Source: Vibrio methylphosphonaticus
GTDB lineage: Bacteria; Pseudomonadota; Gammaproteobacteria; Enterobacterales; Vibrionaceae
DNA: 64,000 nucleotides
Assembly (NCBI RefSeq): GCF_023634655.1
Contig: NZ_JAMKMS010000008.1
Span: forward strand, 186,001 to 250,000
Direction: 5' to 3'
Below the pieces are notes generated by a model that saw only the letters and a list, made by a program, of their open reading frames with translations, had not been told where the DNA came from and searched no databases. Positions 1-8,250 of this stretch are shown piece after piece. The position numbers and the translations under genes were made by a program. Each line of letters starts with the position of its first letter. Within the stretch, counting starts at the first letter, position 1.

Positions 1-2
1 AT

Positions 3-812
3 AATCCTTCTTTTACGCATCCAGATGAAGGCCAAGAGTCAACCACTGGTGGAAAATGCCCTGAACCATACGAGCGGCCAGAAGAGCATATTATCGATGA
101 TGAGCGTGAGGCTTCCGATGCTAACCATGCATTCTTACTAGGTGAAAATACTTGCTCAGTAAGGTTTAAAAATCGTTTTTCAACGTCGAAAGCAACAACG
201 CCTAAAAGAAGTCATCGGCCAGATAGAAGCAAAGATGCAGCTAAGAAAGCTGGTGATATGGTCAGTACCAATGAACCTGGCAGTAATGGTGAGATACCTT
301 CGGCAGACATGGGTGGAGGTATGCAAGATTGCACTGATAGATCAGAGGAGTATGCCTCTCGTTTTACGGCCTTTAACATGATGGTGCAAATGCTAGAGGA
401 AAAATACGCCTGCACAATCATTGACTCGTACACTCATGAGCTAGATCAGGTTGGACGTAGTAAATGCCACTTGATTGACTCTGATGCAAAGAGAACGATT
501 CGTTGCGTTGTCGTGGAGCGAAATAGTCATGTGAATTACTTGCTCGAAGTTGATGTAACGGGCCTGAATAAATGGCTCTCAACCAAATGCGTTAGGCAGA
601 ACGATACTCGTAACTGGAAAAATCAGTTTTCTAGAATCAAAAAAGGCGTGGTGACAAAATCTCTTGGATGGCCAACACAAGAAATGGATGCCATGTTTGG
701 CTTCAAAAAGCACATTGGCATTTCTCACCCTAAATCAGTAGAGGGGCACCCTACAGGTATTCCAACTGAATCTATCTTAGACTGGGCCGGGAGGGTTGCT
801 GAGAAACTCTAG
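3..812 (+). CDS. tnsE: Tn7-type transposition protein TnsE, C-terminal part (5' end outside window)
   Basis: The reading frame is open from base 3, so the gene starts upstream of the window and about 269 residues are visible. The C-terminal two thirds match my memory of Tn7 TnsE closely. Shared blocks include VSTNEP...SADMGG, VGRS-HL, LLEVD...LSTK, and a W-N-F-I-GVV-SL-WP stretch followed by a HPK motif. TnsE directs TnsABC transposition to replicating DNA, for example conjugating plasmids, through the sliding clamp and 3'-recessed ends. The acidic and basic N-terminal stretch before residue 85 looks like the variable linker of TnsE. It is the last tns gene before the cargo, as in Tn7. Stop TAG at 810-812. 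Confidence 0.85.
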   Translation, partial: NPSFTHPDEGQESTTGGKCPEPYERPEEHIIDDEREASDANHAFLLGENTCSVRFKNRFSTSKATTPKRSHRPDRSKDAAKKAGDMVSTNEPGSNGEIPSADMGGGMQDCTDRSEEYASRFTAFNMMVQMLEEKYACTIIDSYTHELDQVGRSKCHLIDSDAKRTIRCVVVERNSHVNYLLEVDVTGLNKWLSTKCVRQNDTRNWKNQFSRIKKGVVTKSLGWPTQEMDAMFGFKKHIGISHPKSVEGHPTGIPTESILDWAGRVAEKL

Positions 813-964
813 TGTTTTTAGCTATGTGGCAAGCGATTCGTGGCACTATCTGAATTCGAAGTGCCTCCAAATGATTTAGAGTTAATGTCCATTACATTGT
901 TTTTAATTAGCTTCCAATTTATCCCTCACCAATAATATTCCTCTTAAATTTTTTCTCAATATGC

Positions 965-996
965 TTGACCTATGTCTAACACATAGGTTTTAAGCT
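965..996 (+). promoter_or_regulatory. MerR-type promoter with long spacer
   Basis: A -35 TTGACC (965-970) and a -10-like TAAGCT (991-996) are separated by 20 bp. The spacer holds the dyad ACCTATGT-N3-ACATAGGT. Overlong spacers carrying a dyad are typical of MerR-family activated metal promoters. It would drive the small membrane gene, the regulator and copA. Confidence 0.7.
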
Positions 997-1033
997 ACAA
1001 CTAATACACATTGGTAACGAATTGGAGATAGTT

Positions 1034-1147
1034 ATGAGTTGTTGTAACAAAGCCCCAAACGGTGGGAGCAGTGACCCTAAGTTGTTACTTAAACTGTTTA
1101 TTGGGTTGTTTGTGATTATATTTTTAGTCGCATTTATTTTTGGCTAG
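1034..1147 (+). CDS. 37-residue membrane protein with N-terminal Cys pair
   Basis: A short frame starts at ATG 1034, preceded by GGAGATAG, and ends at TAG 1145-1147. The product starts MSCCNKAPNGG and then has one hydrophobic segment (about residues 16-36). The adjacent cysteines suggest metal or thiol binding at the membrane face. It is the first gene after the MerR-type promoter, so it should be induced together with copA. I recognise no named family. Tiny Cys-containing membrane proteins are common in heavy-metal operons. The function is unknown. Confidence 0.6.
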   Translation: MSCCNKAPNGGSSDPKLLLKLFIGLFVIIFLVAFIFG

Positions 1148-1200
1148 CAACATAAAACGAATAAAGTTTCATGTGCGTTAAACCTTCAGAGGCATGGATT

Positions 1201-1635
1201 ATGTTGACAACTGAAATTGCGAGAGCAGCAGGTGTGACTGCTGAAACAGTCAGGTTTTACACTAGAAAAGGCCTTCTTTATGCAGAGCGAGATCCCAACA
1301 ATGGCTACAAGATGTACCAGCAAAGTGCCGTTAATCGCCTGAAGTTCATTTCTCATGCGCGATCTATTGGTTTTAGCCTTAGCCAGATTCAAGAAATCAT
1401 TGATTACTCCGAGCAAGAGCTGACTCCTTGCCCAGCTGTGAGGCAAATGCTGACTGATAAAATCGTAGAAACCAAGCAAAAGATCGAAGAGCACCAACGC
1501 CATTTAGCCATGATGGAAGCAACTTACGCAGAGTGGAATGAAAAACCGGATATGGAGCCCAACGGCAACGCATTGTGTTGCTTAATCGAGGACTGGTCTG
1601 AGAAGCACCATCAAGTATTACCCGAGGAAAACTAA
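1201..1635 (+). CDS. MerR-family heavy-metal regulator (Cu/Ag or Zn/Cd/Pb type)
   Basis: 144 residues if started at ATG 1201; an upstream in-frame ATG at 1171 would add ten residues that do not resemble the family. The N-terminus (TTEIARAAGVTAETVRFYTRKGLL) is the winged-helix DNA-binding domain of MerR proteins, followed by a long dimerisation helix (residues about 75-112). Cysteines occur in LTPCPAVRQ (near the start of the helix) and in a C-terminal CC pair, which would form the metal site. The gene is one base from copA and follows a promoter with the MerR-type 20-bp spacer, so it most likely activates that promoter when metal binds. The C-terminal CC pattern is closer to Zn/Cd/Pb sensors than to classical CueR, so the metal is uncertain. 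Confidence 0.85.
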   Translation: MLTTEIARAAGVTAETVRFYTRKGLLYAERDPNNGYKMYQQSAVNRLKFISHARSIGFSLSQIQEIIDYSEQELTPCPAVRQMLTDKIVETKQKIEEHQRHLAMMEATYAEWNEKPDMEPNGNALCCLIEDWSEKHHQVLPEEN

Positions 1636-1636
1636 C

Positions 1637-4357
1637 ATGAACACAACACAGTATTCTCTAGCACTTTCCGGCATTAACTGTGGCCGATGTGTCGCTAAAA
1701 TTGTAGATGGGTTACGTGAAAGAGACCCGGATGTATCTTTCACTATTAATGATACGAAAAACAGAGCAGAGCTCATAACCACGTTGCTGCCAGAAAGCGC
1801 GATAGAAGTCCTTGCAAAGTTAGGTTATGCGGCTTCAATACCTACGCAACAAGAGTACCGTACATCAGTATCTAATGTTACTTGCCAACACTGTGTGGGT
1901 AAAATCACTCAAGCGATAGGTGGATTGGATGGTGCTGCTCAAGTGGTTGTTGATTTAGAAAATCAAACATTGGTTGTGAATAGCAGTTTGAACGGCAATG
2001 ACATTGAAAGCGTATTAGTCGAACTGGGTTATAGCGGTATGACTGATGACACGCAACCACAAACTACGGATGTCATTAAATCGAACAAAGTGAAAACAAC
2101 ACAGGCGTTGGATGTCAGTATCGAGCTGTCATTAATCGGTGTCACTTGCGCAAGTTGTGTTAACACGATTGAAGGTGCTCTTATATCGGTGTCAGGTGTC
2201 GACTCTGTTGACGTGAACTTTGCGAATCGAACGGCGACCGTGGTTTCAAGTCAGCCTGCCAGCGTACTAATTGAGGCGATACAAGGCGCAGGATATGACG
2301 CAGAAGAAATTGTCGATCAGGCGTTAGCAAGTGACCTCAAAGAAGAGCGTGAATCTGAGGAGTATCGCTTTAAAGTAAAACAAAGCGTTATTGGTCTTGG
2401 TCTCGGAGTACCGTTGATGGTGTACGGTCTGTTCGGCGGACCAATGAATGTCAATACGCAATCTGAGCAGTTACTATGGTTGGCCTTAGGTTTAGTGACA
2501 TTTTTCATTTTAGTCCGTGCGGGCAAGCACTTTTTTACTGGAGCTTGGAAGGCCTTTCTGAACCGTAATGCGAACATGGACACATTAATAGCGCTGGGAA
2601 CGGGTACCGCTTGGCTCTATTCAATGGTGGTCGTTGTCGGGCCGCAGTGGCTTCCGGAAAGTGCAAGGCACCTCTACTTTGAAGCTACAGCCATGATCAT
2701 TGGTTTAATCAATTTAGGACAGGCGCTTGAGTTAAAGGCTCGAGGCAGAACTTCGCAGGCTATCAAGCGTTTGCTTGATTTGAGAGTCAAAACTGCCATG
2801 GTGATTCGTGACGGCAAGGAGATGTCTTTATCGATTGAACAAGTTATCACAGGCGACTTGATTCGGGTTAGAGCCGGTGAAAAAGTCCCGGTTGATGGTG
2901 TGATTACAGAGGGCGAGACAACGATTGATGAGTCTATGCTCACTGGAGAGCCAATTCCTGTTGTTAAACAAGTGGGCAGCTCAGTTTCTGCCGGGACGAT
3001 TAATGACCACGGAAGTTTCGTTTTTGAGGCGCAGAAAGTGGGCAGTGATACCGTTCTTGCTCAGATCATCAGCATGGTGTCGAACGCGCAAAACTCAAAG
3101 CCACCAATCAGCCATCTAGCCGATAAAGTGTCTTCAGTGTTTGTACCAACCGTGATGATTCTATCGATTCTGACAGCGCTGGCTTGGTATAACTTTGGCC
3201 CTCAACCTTCCTTAGTCTATATGATAGTGGCAGCTACCTCGGTGTTGATCATCGCATGCCCTTGTGCACTTGGTCTAGCAACGCCGATTTCTACTATGAT
3301 TGGTGTCGGTAAGGCAGCCGAGTTTGGCGGGCTAATCCGAAATGGAGAAGCGTTACAAAGAGCCAGTGAGTTGGATGTCGTCGTACTGGATAAAACCGGT
3401 ACGATTACTCAAGGAAAACCTGAAGTAACAAATTTTGTCTCGTTGTCAGATGATTCAGAGTTTTTGCCTCTGGTCAATGCTTTGGAGAAAGGATCTAACC
3501 ATCCGCTAGCTAAAGCGTTAATCGCATTTACTCAAAGTGAGGTGCGTGATGAAGCGCGCCTACCAGAAGTGTCAGATTTCGAGTCATTAACCGGACTTGG
3601 TGTTCAGGCTCAGTATGCGGGTCAACGCGTGTTGCTTGGCAATCGCAAGCTGATGAAACAGTTTAACGTCAATGTTGAATTGGTTACAGAGCATGCATTG
3701 CAGTGGGAGCAAGAAGCCACCACAGTGGTGTATTTTGCGATAGGCGCTCAAGTGCAAGCGCTGTTCGGTATCAGTGACCCGATTCGAGATGATGCTCGAA
3801 GTGCGATAAATCGTTTTCATCAGCAAGGCATTCATGTCGTGATGCTAACGGGGGATAACCACAATACAGCGAAGGCGGTGGCATCACTCGCGAATGTTGA
3901 TGAATATCATGCGGAATTGATGCCTGAGGATAAGCTTGACTGGATTAAGCAGTTGCAAGCGAAAGGGCATGTTGTCGGCATGGTCGGTGATGGTATCAAT
4001 GATGCGCCAGCACTTGCTCAATCAGACGTTGGTTTTGCTATTGGCAGTGGTACGGATGTCGCGATTGAAAGTGCCGATATTACCTTGATGCGCAGCTCAC
4101 TCCACGGTATCTCAGATGTGATTGGGATCAGTACTGCCACAATGAAAAACATTAAGCAGAACTTGTGGGGGGCGTTTATCTATAACAGCTTGGGTATTCC
4201 TGTGGCAGCAGGGCTTCTGTTTCCGTTCACGGGTTGGCTATTAAGTCCGATCATCGCTGGGGCTGCGATGTCACTGTCCTCTGTTACTGTTGTAACCAAT
4301 GCTAATCGCTTGCGCTTTTATACACCAGCTTCAGCCTCTACAACCAATGAGGAGTAA
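1637..4357 (+). CDS. copA: Cu(I)/Ag(I)-exporting P1B-type ATPase CopA
   Basis: 906 residues. Three N-terminal HMA-type modules are visible, with Cys pairs at residues 15/18 (NCGRC), 83/86 (TCQHC) and 171/174 (TCASC). Membrane segments follow, with the transport motif CPC at 541-543, the actuator motif TGEP, the phosphorylation motif DKTGT (Asp585) and the hinge GDGINDAPAL. This is the signature of Cu+ P1B-1 ATPases that pump cytoplasmic copper into the periplasm. Three metal-binding modules is more than the usual one or two. The gene follows the MerR regulator by one base and should be co-transcribed with it. Downstream is a 24-residue membrane protein whose SD overlaps the copA stop region. 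Confidence 0.96.
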   Translation: MNTTQYSLALSGINCGRCVAKIVDGLRERDPDVSFTINDTKNRAELITTLLPESAIEVLAKLGYAASIPTQQEYRTSVSNVTCQHCVGKITQAIGGLDGAAQVVVDLENQTLVVNSSLNGNDIESVLVELGYSGMTDDTQPQTTDVIKSNKVKTTQALDVSIELSLIGVTCASCVNTIEGALISVSGVDSVDVNFANRTATVVSSQPASVLIEAIQGAGYDAEEIVDQALASDLKEERESEEYRFKVKQSVIGLGLGVPLMVYGLFGGPMNVNTQSEQLLWLALGLVTFFILVRAGKHFFTGAWKAFLNRNANMDTLIALGTGTAWLYSMVVVVGPQWLPESARHLYFEATAMIIGLINLGQALELKARGRTSQAIKRLLDLRVKTAMVIRDGKEMSLSIEQVITGDLIRVRAGEKVPVDGVITEGETTIDESMLTGEPIPVVKQVGSSVSAGTINDHGSFVFEAQKVGSDTVLAQIISMVSNAQNSKPPISHLADKVSSVFVPTVMILSILTALAWYNFGPQPSLVYMIVAATSVLIIACPCALGLATPISTMIGVGKAAEFGGLIRNGEALQRASELDVVVLDKTGTITQGKPEVTNFVSLSDDSEFLPLVNALEKGSNHPLAKALIAFTQSEVRDEARLPEVSDFESLTGLGVQAQYAGQRVLLGNRKLMKQFNVNVELVTEHALQWEQEATTVVYFAIGAQVQALFGISDPIRDDARSAINRFHQQGIHVVMLTGDNHNTAKAVASLANVDEYHAELMPEDKLDWIKQLQAKGHVVGMVGDGINDAPALAQSDVGFAIGSGTDVAIESADITLMRSSLHGISDVIGISTATMKNIKQNLWGAFIYNSLGIPVAAGLLFPFTGWLLSPIIAGAAMSLSSVTVVTNANRLRFYTPASASTTNEE

Positions 4358-4361
4358 TACT

Positions 4362-4436
4362 ATGTTAGTCAATATATTAGGTCTTACAGCAATCGTGTTT
4401 ATAGTCTGGTGGTTTTGGGGTAAGAAAAACGGCTAA
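4362..4436 (+). CDS. 24-residue single-pass membrane peptide after copA
   Basis: ATG 4362 is preceded by GAGGAGT that overlaps the end of copA; stop TAA 4434-4436. The product (MLVNILGLTAIVFIVWWFWG...) is one hydrophobic helix ending in KKNG. The good ribosome site and tight spacing to copA argue for a real gene. Small peptides in similar positions can assist P-type ATPases, but I cannot assign a family. A CusR-type box begins two bases after the stop. Confidence 0.5.
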   Translation: MLVNILGLTAIVFIVWWFWGKKNG

Positions 4437-4437
4437 G

Positions 4438-4453
4438 ATGACAAAACTGTCAT
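4438..4453. promoter_or_regulatory. CusR/CopR-type operator box 1
   Basis: A perfect palindrome, ATGACA-AAAC-TGTCAT, matches the core of the E. coli CusR box (AATGACA-N4-TGTCATT). It lies about 85 bp before the 4538 gene and is repeated at 5285-5300. The likely binding protein is the response regulator at 6177-6860. Confidence 0.75.
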
Positions 4454-4537
4454 GAATCCCTCCCCACTCCTGATCTAAGCGTTGCGATAAACTGAGTCTC
4501 AGTTAAACGAGTTAAAGTTATTTTGGAGAGCAAGAGA

Positions 4538-4825
4538 ATGAAAAGCAAAAAATCAGATTGTCACAAGAATGGTCATCATAAAGGTCATGGATGGATGATG
4601 GTTCTATGCGCGTTATTAATGGTGGGTATTCCATTATTTATTCTCTCTTCTAGCCAAGAGATGTTTAGTTGGGCATACCTTAGTAGTGCGATTGTTCCAT
4701 TAATCATCTGTTTAGCTATGCATGGTTTAATGATGAAGATGATGATGCCAAGTGAAAAGAAAGACTCCGAAGCCAACGAGCAATCGGTGGAAAAAATTGA
4801 AAACAATCAACAGTTCAAAGCATAA
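4538..4825 (+). CDS. Small membrane protein, DUF2933-like
   Basis: 95 residues from ATG 4538, with GGAG upstream; an in-frame TTG at 4523 is less likely. The N-terminus is Lys/His-rich (KSKKSDCHKNGHHKGHG). Two hydrophobic segments follow (about 20-40 and 47-66), then MKMMM and an acidic tail. Short proteins of this pattern, with HGWMM before the first helix, occur in copper and silver islands (DUF2933 type). The His/Met clusters suggest metal binding at the membrane. It is preceded by a CusR-type box, so copper induction is likely. Biochemical role unknown. Confidence 0.7.
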   Translation: MKSKKSDCHKNGHHKGHGWMMVLCALLMVGIPLFILSSSQEMFSWAYLSSAIVPLIICLAMHGLMMKMMMPSEKKDSEANEQSVEKIENNQQFKA

Positions 4826-4844
4826 GTAAGGGTTAGGTGATTTT

Positions 4845-5087
4845 ATGAAAAAGTTATATGTATCAGTGTTATTAAGTGGTCTAGTTGCGATGCCGGTGTT
4901 AGCAACAAATTCCATCGATGATCAGCATCGACATCACAATGTCGCGCAAAATGAGAAAGTGCATGTTAAGCAATCTCACGCGGATAAGATGAAGGATCAC
5001 GATAGGATGATGGAACACATGCAAATGATGCAAAGCATGAACATGGAAGACATGCCAGAAGAGTGCAAAAAAATGATGAGTAGCTGA
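4845..5087 (+). CDS. Periplasmic His/Met-rich small protein
   Basis: 80 residues with a clear signal peptide (MKKLYVSVLLSGLVAMPVLA, cut after residue 20). The mature part is rich in His and Met (HRHH, HMQMMQSMNMEDM) and has one Cys. This is the composition of periplasmic copper- or silver-binding peptides such as those in cop/sil clusters. It lies 19 bp after the DUF2933-like gene and before a strong terminator, so the two form a short operon. It probably buffers metal in the periplasm; no named family is claimed. Confidence 0.75.
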   Translation: MKKLYVSVLLSGLVAMPVLATNSIDDQHRHHNVAQNEKVHVKQSHADKMKDHDRMMEHMQMMQSMNMEDMPEECKKMMSS

Positions 5088-5142
5088 ACCAATGAAATAC
5101 TCGTAATCAGAAAAATAGATCCCCTTTACTTTTTCTAGTAAA

Positions 5143-5175
5143 AAAGAGCCGCCTCAGCTAACTGGGCGGCTCTTT
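5143..5175 (+). terminator. Rho-independent terminator
   Basis: An 11-bp perfect stem AAAGAGCCGCC / GGCGGCTCTTT with an 11-nt loop. A-rich and T-rich flanks make it usable in both directions. It closes the 4538-5087 operon. Confidence 0.85.
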
Positions 5176-5284
5176 ATCGTTTATTGCCACAGGATTCATC
5201 GCAATTACAACAAGGCTGCTTATAGGGTTGCTTGATTTTGTTGTGGTGAAAAGTTTTTTGATTACCTACCACCTAAATCTCAAT

Positions 5285-5300
5285 ATGACAAAAATGTCAT
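5285..5300. promoter_or_regulatory. CusR/CopR-type operator box 2
   Basis: A perfect palindrome, ATGACA-AAAA-TGTCAT, the same architecture as at 4438-4453. It lies 71 bp upstream of the 5371 gene and should control the 5371-to-cusRS transcription unit. Confidence 0.75.
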
Positions 5301-5370
5301 GTTTGAGTGCCGGAAATCGTCACAATAATTTAGATAAACTGAGTTCATCAAAACAGAAAAGGAAAAGTAA

Positions 5371-5751
5371 ATGAACTTATTAAACAAAACGCTATTAACT
5401 AGCTCTATTTTGCTGACTAGCGCCGCTGCAATTGCTCAGCCGTTGTATACCGGTGGCAATTACATTAGTCGAGTCGATCACAAAACGCTCTCTGTTGAAG
5501 CAGCAGATTCTAAGCAACAGGCGTATAACCTTGGCTCGATAAAGTTAGCTGAGCTTGAAGGAATGACAGCTCAAGAACTTAACTCAAAAATTGTTCGAGC
5601 AAACAATTATGGTAGCAACCGAAACAATACTCATTTAAAAGATGAGGGATACGTGACAGTTCAAGAGAGATTGAACCATCAAGGTCAGTTGGAGTATGTA
5701 GCCAAAGTACACTTTGATGTTCATTATCAAGAGCGAGATAGCAATAAATAA
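5371..5751 (+). CDS. Periplasmic DUF3316-like protein
   Basis: 126 residues with a signal peptide (cut after AAAIAQ, about residue 23). The mature protein has the YTGGNYISRVD start and an alternating pattern of about 100 residues resembling the DUF3316 family, common in Vibrio and often next to two-component systems. AAAAGGAAAAG precedes the ATG. It is the first gene behind the second CusR-type box and lies upstream of the PII-like gene and the sensor/regulator pair. The function of this family is not established. Here it is presumably an accessory to copper sensing or tolerance. Confidence 0.6.
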   Translation: MNLLNKTLLTSSILLTSAAAIAQPLYTGGNYISRVDHKTLSVEAADSKQQAYNLGSIKLAELEGMTAQELNSKIVRANNYGSNRNNTHLKDEGYVTVQERLNHQGQLEYVAKVHFDVHYQERDSNK

Positions 5752-5804
5752 ACTCAACAGAGCTCCTGGGCCTCAACGGGTTCTAGGAGCAAAGGAGCCC
5801 CGTT

Positions 5805-6146
5805 ATGATTGATAAAGTATCGGTAATATTTCAGGAACAAAAGCTTGAAGATATAGAATCTCTCCTCGCAGAGGAAGGTGTGCGAAACTTCACGATTAAT
5901 CAAGTGCAAGGGCGTGGAAGGCATGCGAACGTAATTGATACCCATGCTTTAAACACACACTACCAACTAGATATTTTCATCGGTAATAGCCATACTCAGA
6001 GCTTGGTCGATACACTTTTGAATACTCTATGTGTATCACAAGAAGGAAATGGGGTTACATCCGTTATTGAGAACGTTTTGTTGTTTGACAATAATACGAA
6101 AAATCAAATTTCTAACCCATCATATAATCACAAGCTCAATGTATAA
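5805..6146 (+). CDS. PII-like small signalling protein in copper operon
   Basis: 113 residues, no signal peptide, ribosome site AAAGGAG. The start (IDKVSVIFQEQKLEDIESLLAEEGV) and the later GRGRH stretch match the ferredoxin-like fold of PII (GlnB) proteins, where the G-x-G-x-x region forms the mobile T-loop. PII-like proteins of this size are found beside heavy-metal RND pumps and CopA clusters and may bind metal or nucleotide. The Tyr uridylylation site of GlnB is not visible. It lies 30 bp before cusR, in the same direction. The role (metal or nucleotide sensor, or pump effector) is inference. Confidence 0.6.
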   Translation: MIDKVSVIFQEQKLEDIESLLAEEGVRNFTINQVQGRGRHANVIDTHALNTHYQLDIFIGNSHTQSLVDTLLNTLCVSQEGNGVTSVIENVLLFDNNTKNQISNPSYNHKLNV

Positions 6147-6176
6147 TAACCAAGGAAATCAAGGCATTTTTCTTAT

Positions 6177-6860
6177 ATGAAGTTACTCGTTGTAGAAGAT
6201 GAAGAGAAAGCAGGAGCTTATCTTAAAAAGGGCTTAATTGAATCAGGCTACACTGTAGATCTATCTACCGACGGTGTTGATGCTTTGTACTTAGCTACCA
6301 CCAATGATTATGACCTGATAGTCTTAGACATTATGCTACCAAAGCTGAATGGGTGGCAGCTATTGCAAACGCTTCGTAGCAGTGACATTTCTACACCTGT
6401 CATCATTCTATCCGCTAAAGATCAGGTTGAAGATAGAGTGAAAGGGCTTGAGCTGGGAGCGAATGATTACCTTGTCAAACCTTTTGCTTTTGTCGAATTG
6501 CTTGCTAGAGTCAAAAATGCATTACGTCATAAAACTACCACAGTCAAAACTGAGTCTGTTCTATGTATTGCTGATTTGAGCCTCGACTTGCTTAAACGAA
6601 AAGCGACTCGCAACAATGACACGATCCCTCTGACAGCAAAAGAGTTTTCTTTGTTGGAATATCTATTTGCGAAAAGAGGTCAAGTCGTCACTCGCACTCA
6701 GATAGCGTCCGCTGTTTGGGATATGAACTTTGATAGTGATACGAATGTTATTGATGCGGCAGTGAAAAGATTGAGGTCGAAAATCGACAAGCCTTATCAA
6801 AACAAACTCATCCAGACCGTGCGAGGTATGGGGTACAAGCTTGATGACGGCGTAGAATGA
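6177..6860 (+). CDS. cusR: OmpR-family response regulator CusR/CopR
   Basis: 227 residues. The receiver domain (1-120) has the acidic pocket VVEDEE, phosphoacceptor Asp51 in LDIMLPK, and Lys in YLVKPFAF. The C-terminal winged helix (about 130-225) ends RTVRGMGYKL, typical of OmpR/PhoB regulators. It overlaps the sensor kinase by four bases (ATGA). It is closest in pattern to the Cu/Ag regulators CusR, CopR and SilR and probably binds the two ATGACA-N4-TGTCAT boxes upstream. Expected targets are the 4538 and 5371 operons and possibly cusCBA. Confidence 0.9.
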   Translation: MKLLVVEDEEKAGAYLKKGLIESGYTVDLSTDGVDALYLATTNDYDLIVLDIMLPKLNGWQLLQTLRSSDISTPVIILSAKDQVEDRVKGLELGANDYLVKPFAFVELLARVKNALRHKTTTVKTESVLCIADLSLDLLKRKATRNNDTIPLTAKEFSLLEYLFAKRGQVVTRTQIASAVWDMNFDSDTNVIDAAVKRLRSKIDKPYQNKLIQTVRGMGYKLDDGVE

Positions 6861-8173
6861 AAAAAATTACTAAATCAATCGCACGCAAACTAGTGTTTAT
6901 GTTTGTCACAGCCTCTTTTGTGGTTTTAGTCGTGTTTGCTTTAACGATCCAACACGCTATCAAGAACCACTTTAATGAACAGGACTATAGGCACCTAGAA
7001 ACAAAACTCCGCCCTTTGATAGGCACTGTTGAGCGTGATTTGGACTTGTTCCATTCTTGGGATATTTCCGCTTGGGTCTTAAACAACAAACAGGTGGTGA
7101 AAACAAATAATGAAACTATTGACTTTCCATCTGAGCTGATAGGCAGCTCCTCATATGAATGGAGTGTAGGCAATAACCGTTTTCATGCTTTTAAGTTTGA
7201 TTACCCAGAGATAGAAGGTGGTGCGGTTGTTCTTGCAATGGATGTGACTCACCATAAGGTGTTTTTCGACAAGCTAAATACTATTCTATTTTGGACATTA
7301 GTTTTGACACTGAGTTTGTCGGGTGCTTACGCATTAATTATTGTTAGAAATGGATTACAGCCATTGAAACAGTTAAAAGAGTATATCGCGCAAGTGAACA
7401 CGAGCAACCTCAGTATGCGTATACCAAGTGACTCACTTCCAAAGGAGTTAAGCAGCTTAGTTATTTCTCAAAATGAAATGTTAGAGAGGCTGCAAGAAGG
7501 CTACCTCAGGTTGAGTGAGTTTTCATCCGATATTGCTCATGAGTTAAGAACACCGTTGAACAATATCATGACTCAGACTCAAGTGGCACTTGGTACAGAG
7601 CGCTCCATTGAAGAGTACCAAGATATTTTAGTATCGAATATCGAAGAACTAGAACGATTCAATAAGACCATTTCGGATACGCTGTACCTAGCTAAATCAG
7701 AGAACAAACTTCTGTATAAGACCGAATCAGAGCTTGAGTTGAAAGAGGTTATCACGCCCTTACTTGAGTACTATGAGGTGTTGGCGGAAGAGAAAAACGT
7801 TCGATTTACCCTAGATGGTTCGTCGACTCTGTTCGGTGACAAAGATATGCTTCAACGAGCATTTGGTAATGTGTTGTCTAATGCGTTGAGGCACTGCTTT
7901 CATAATACGGATATATCGGTAGTAATCTCCGAATCAGAAATGAGCAACAAAGTGACAATCAGCAATGTTGGTGAGCCTATTCCTTTGAGCTCTTTGCCCT
8001 ATATATTTGATCGGTTCTATCGCTCCGATAAATCGCGTGTCCATAACGGAAGTGTTGGTGCTGGATTAGGGCTTCCTATAGCTAAGGCTATTATGAAAGC
8101 ACACAATGGGGATATCTTAGTTAATGCGAAGGATGAGCGAAGTGAGTTCGTCTTTATTTTCAATAACCTTTAG
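6857..8173 (+). CDS. cusS: Heavy-metal sensor histidine kinase CusS/CopS-like
   Basis: 438 residues. Two transmembrane helices (about 12-32 and 142-164) enclose a periplasmic sensor region of about 110 residues. A HAMP linker follows (about 165-218), then the HisKA box SSDIAHELRTPLNN with His228, and the ATPase domain with N box (NVLSNALRH), DRFYRSD and GAGLGLPIAK. The gene overlaps cusR by four bases. The periplasmic loop is shorter than in E. coli CusS and only modestly rich in His and Met, so the ligand (Cu or Ag) is inferred from context. Confidence 0.9.
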   Translation: MKKITKSIARKLVFMFVTASFVVLVVFALTIQHAIKNHFNEQDYRHLETKLRPLIGTVERDLDLFHSWDISAWVLNNKQVVKTNNETIDFPSELIGSSSYEWSVGNNRFHAFKFDYPEIEGGAVVLAMDVTHHKVFFDKLNTILFWTLVLTLSLSGAYALIIVRNGLQPLKQLKEYIAQVNTSNLSMRIPSDSLPKELSSLVISQNEMLERLQEGYLRLSEFSSDIAHELRTPLNNIMTQTQVALGTERSIEEYQDILVSNIEELERFNKTISDTLYLAKSENKLLYKTESELELKEVITPLLEYYEVLAEEKNVRFTLDGSSTLFGDKDMLQRAFGNVLSNALRHCFHNTDISVVISESEMSNKVTISNVGEPIPLSSLPYIFDRFYRSDKSRVHNGSVGAGLGLPIAKAIMKAHNGDILVNAKDERSEFVFIFNNL

Positions 8174-8250
8174 TTCTAACAAGTTTTAAATATCACTATT
8201 GCCCATCAGTTCTTATACTGTATTATGAATTCAAAGTGAAAAGGTACCAC

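Noticed and set aside
5761..5790. Hairpin AGCTCCT...AGGAGC as terminator before the PII-like gene
   Set aside because: No T-tract, and the next gene's ribosome site follows directly; more likely a minor mRNA structure.
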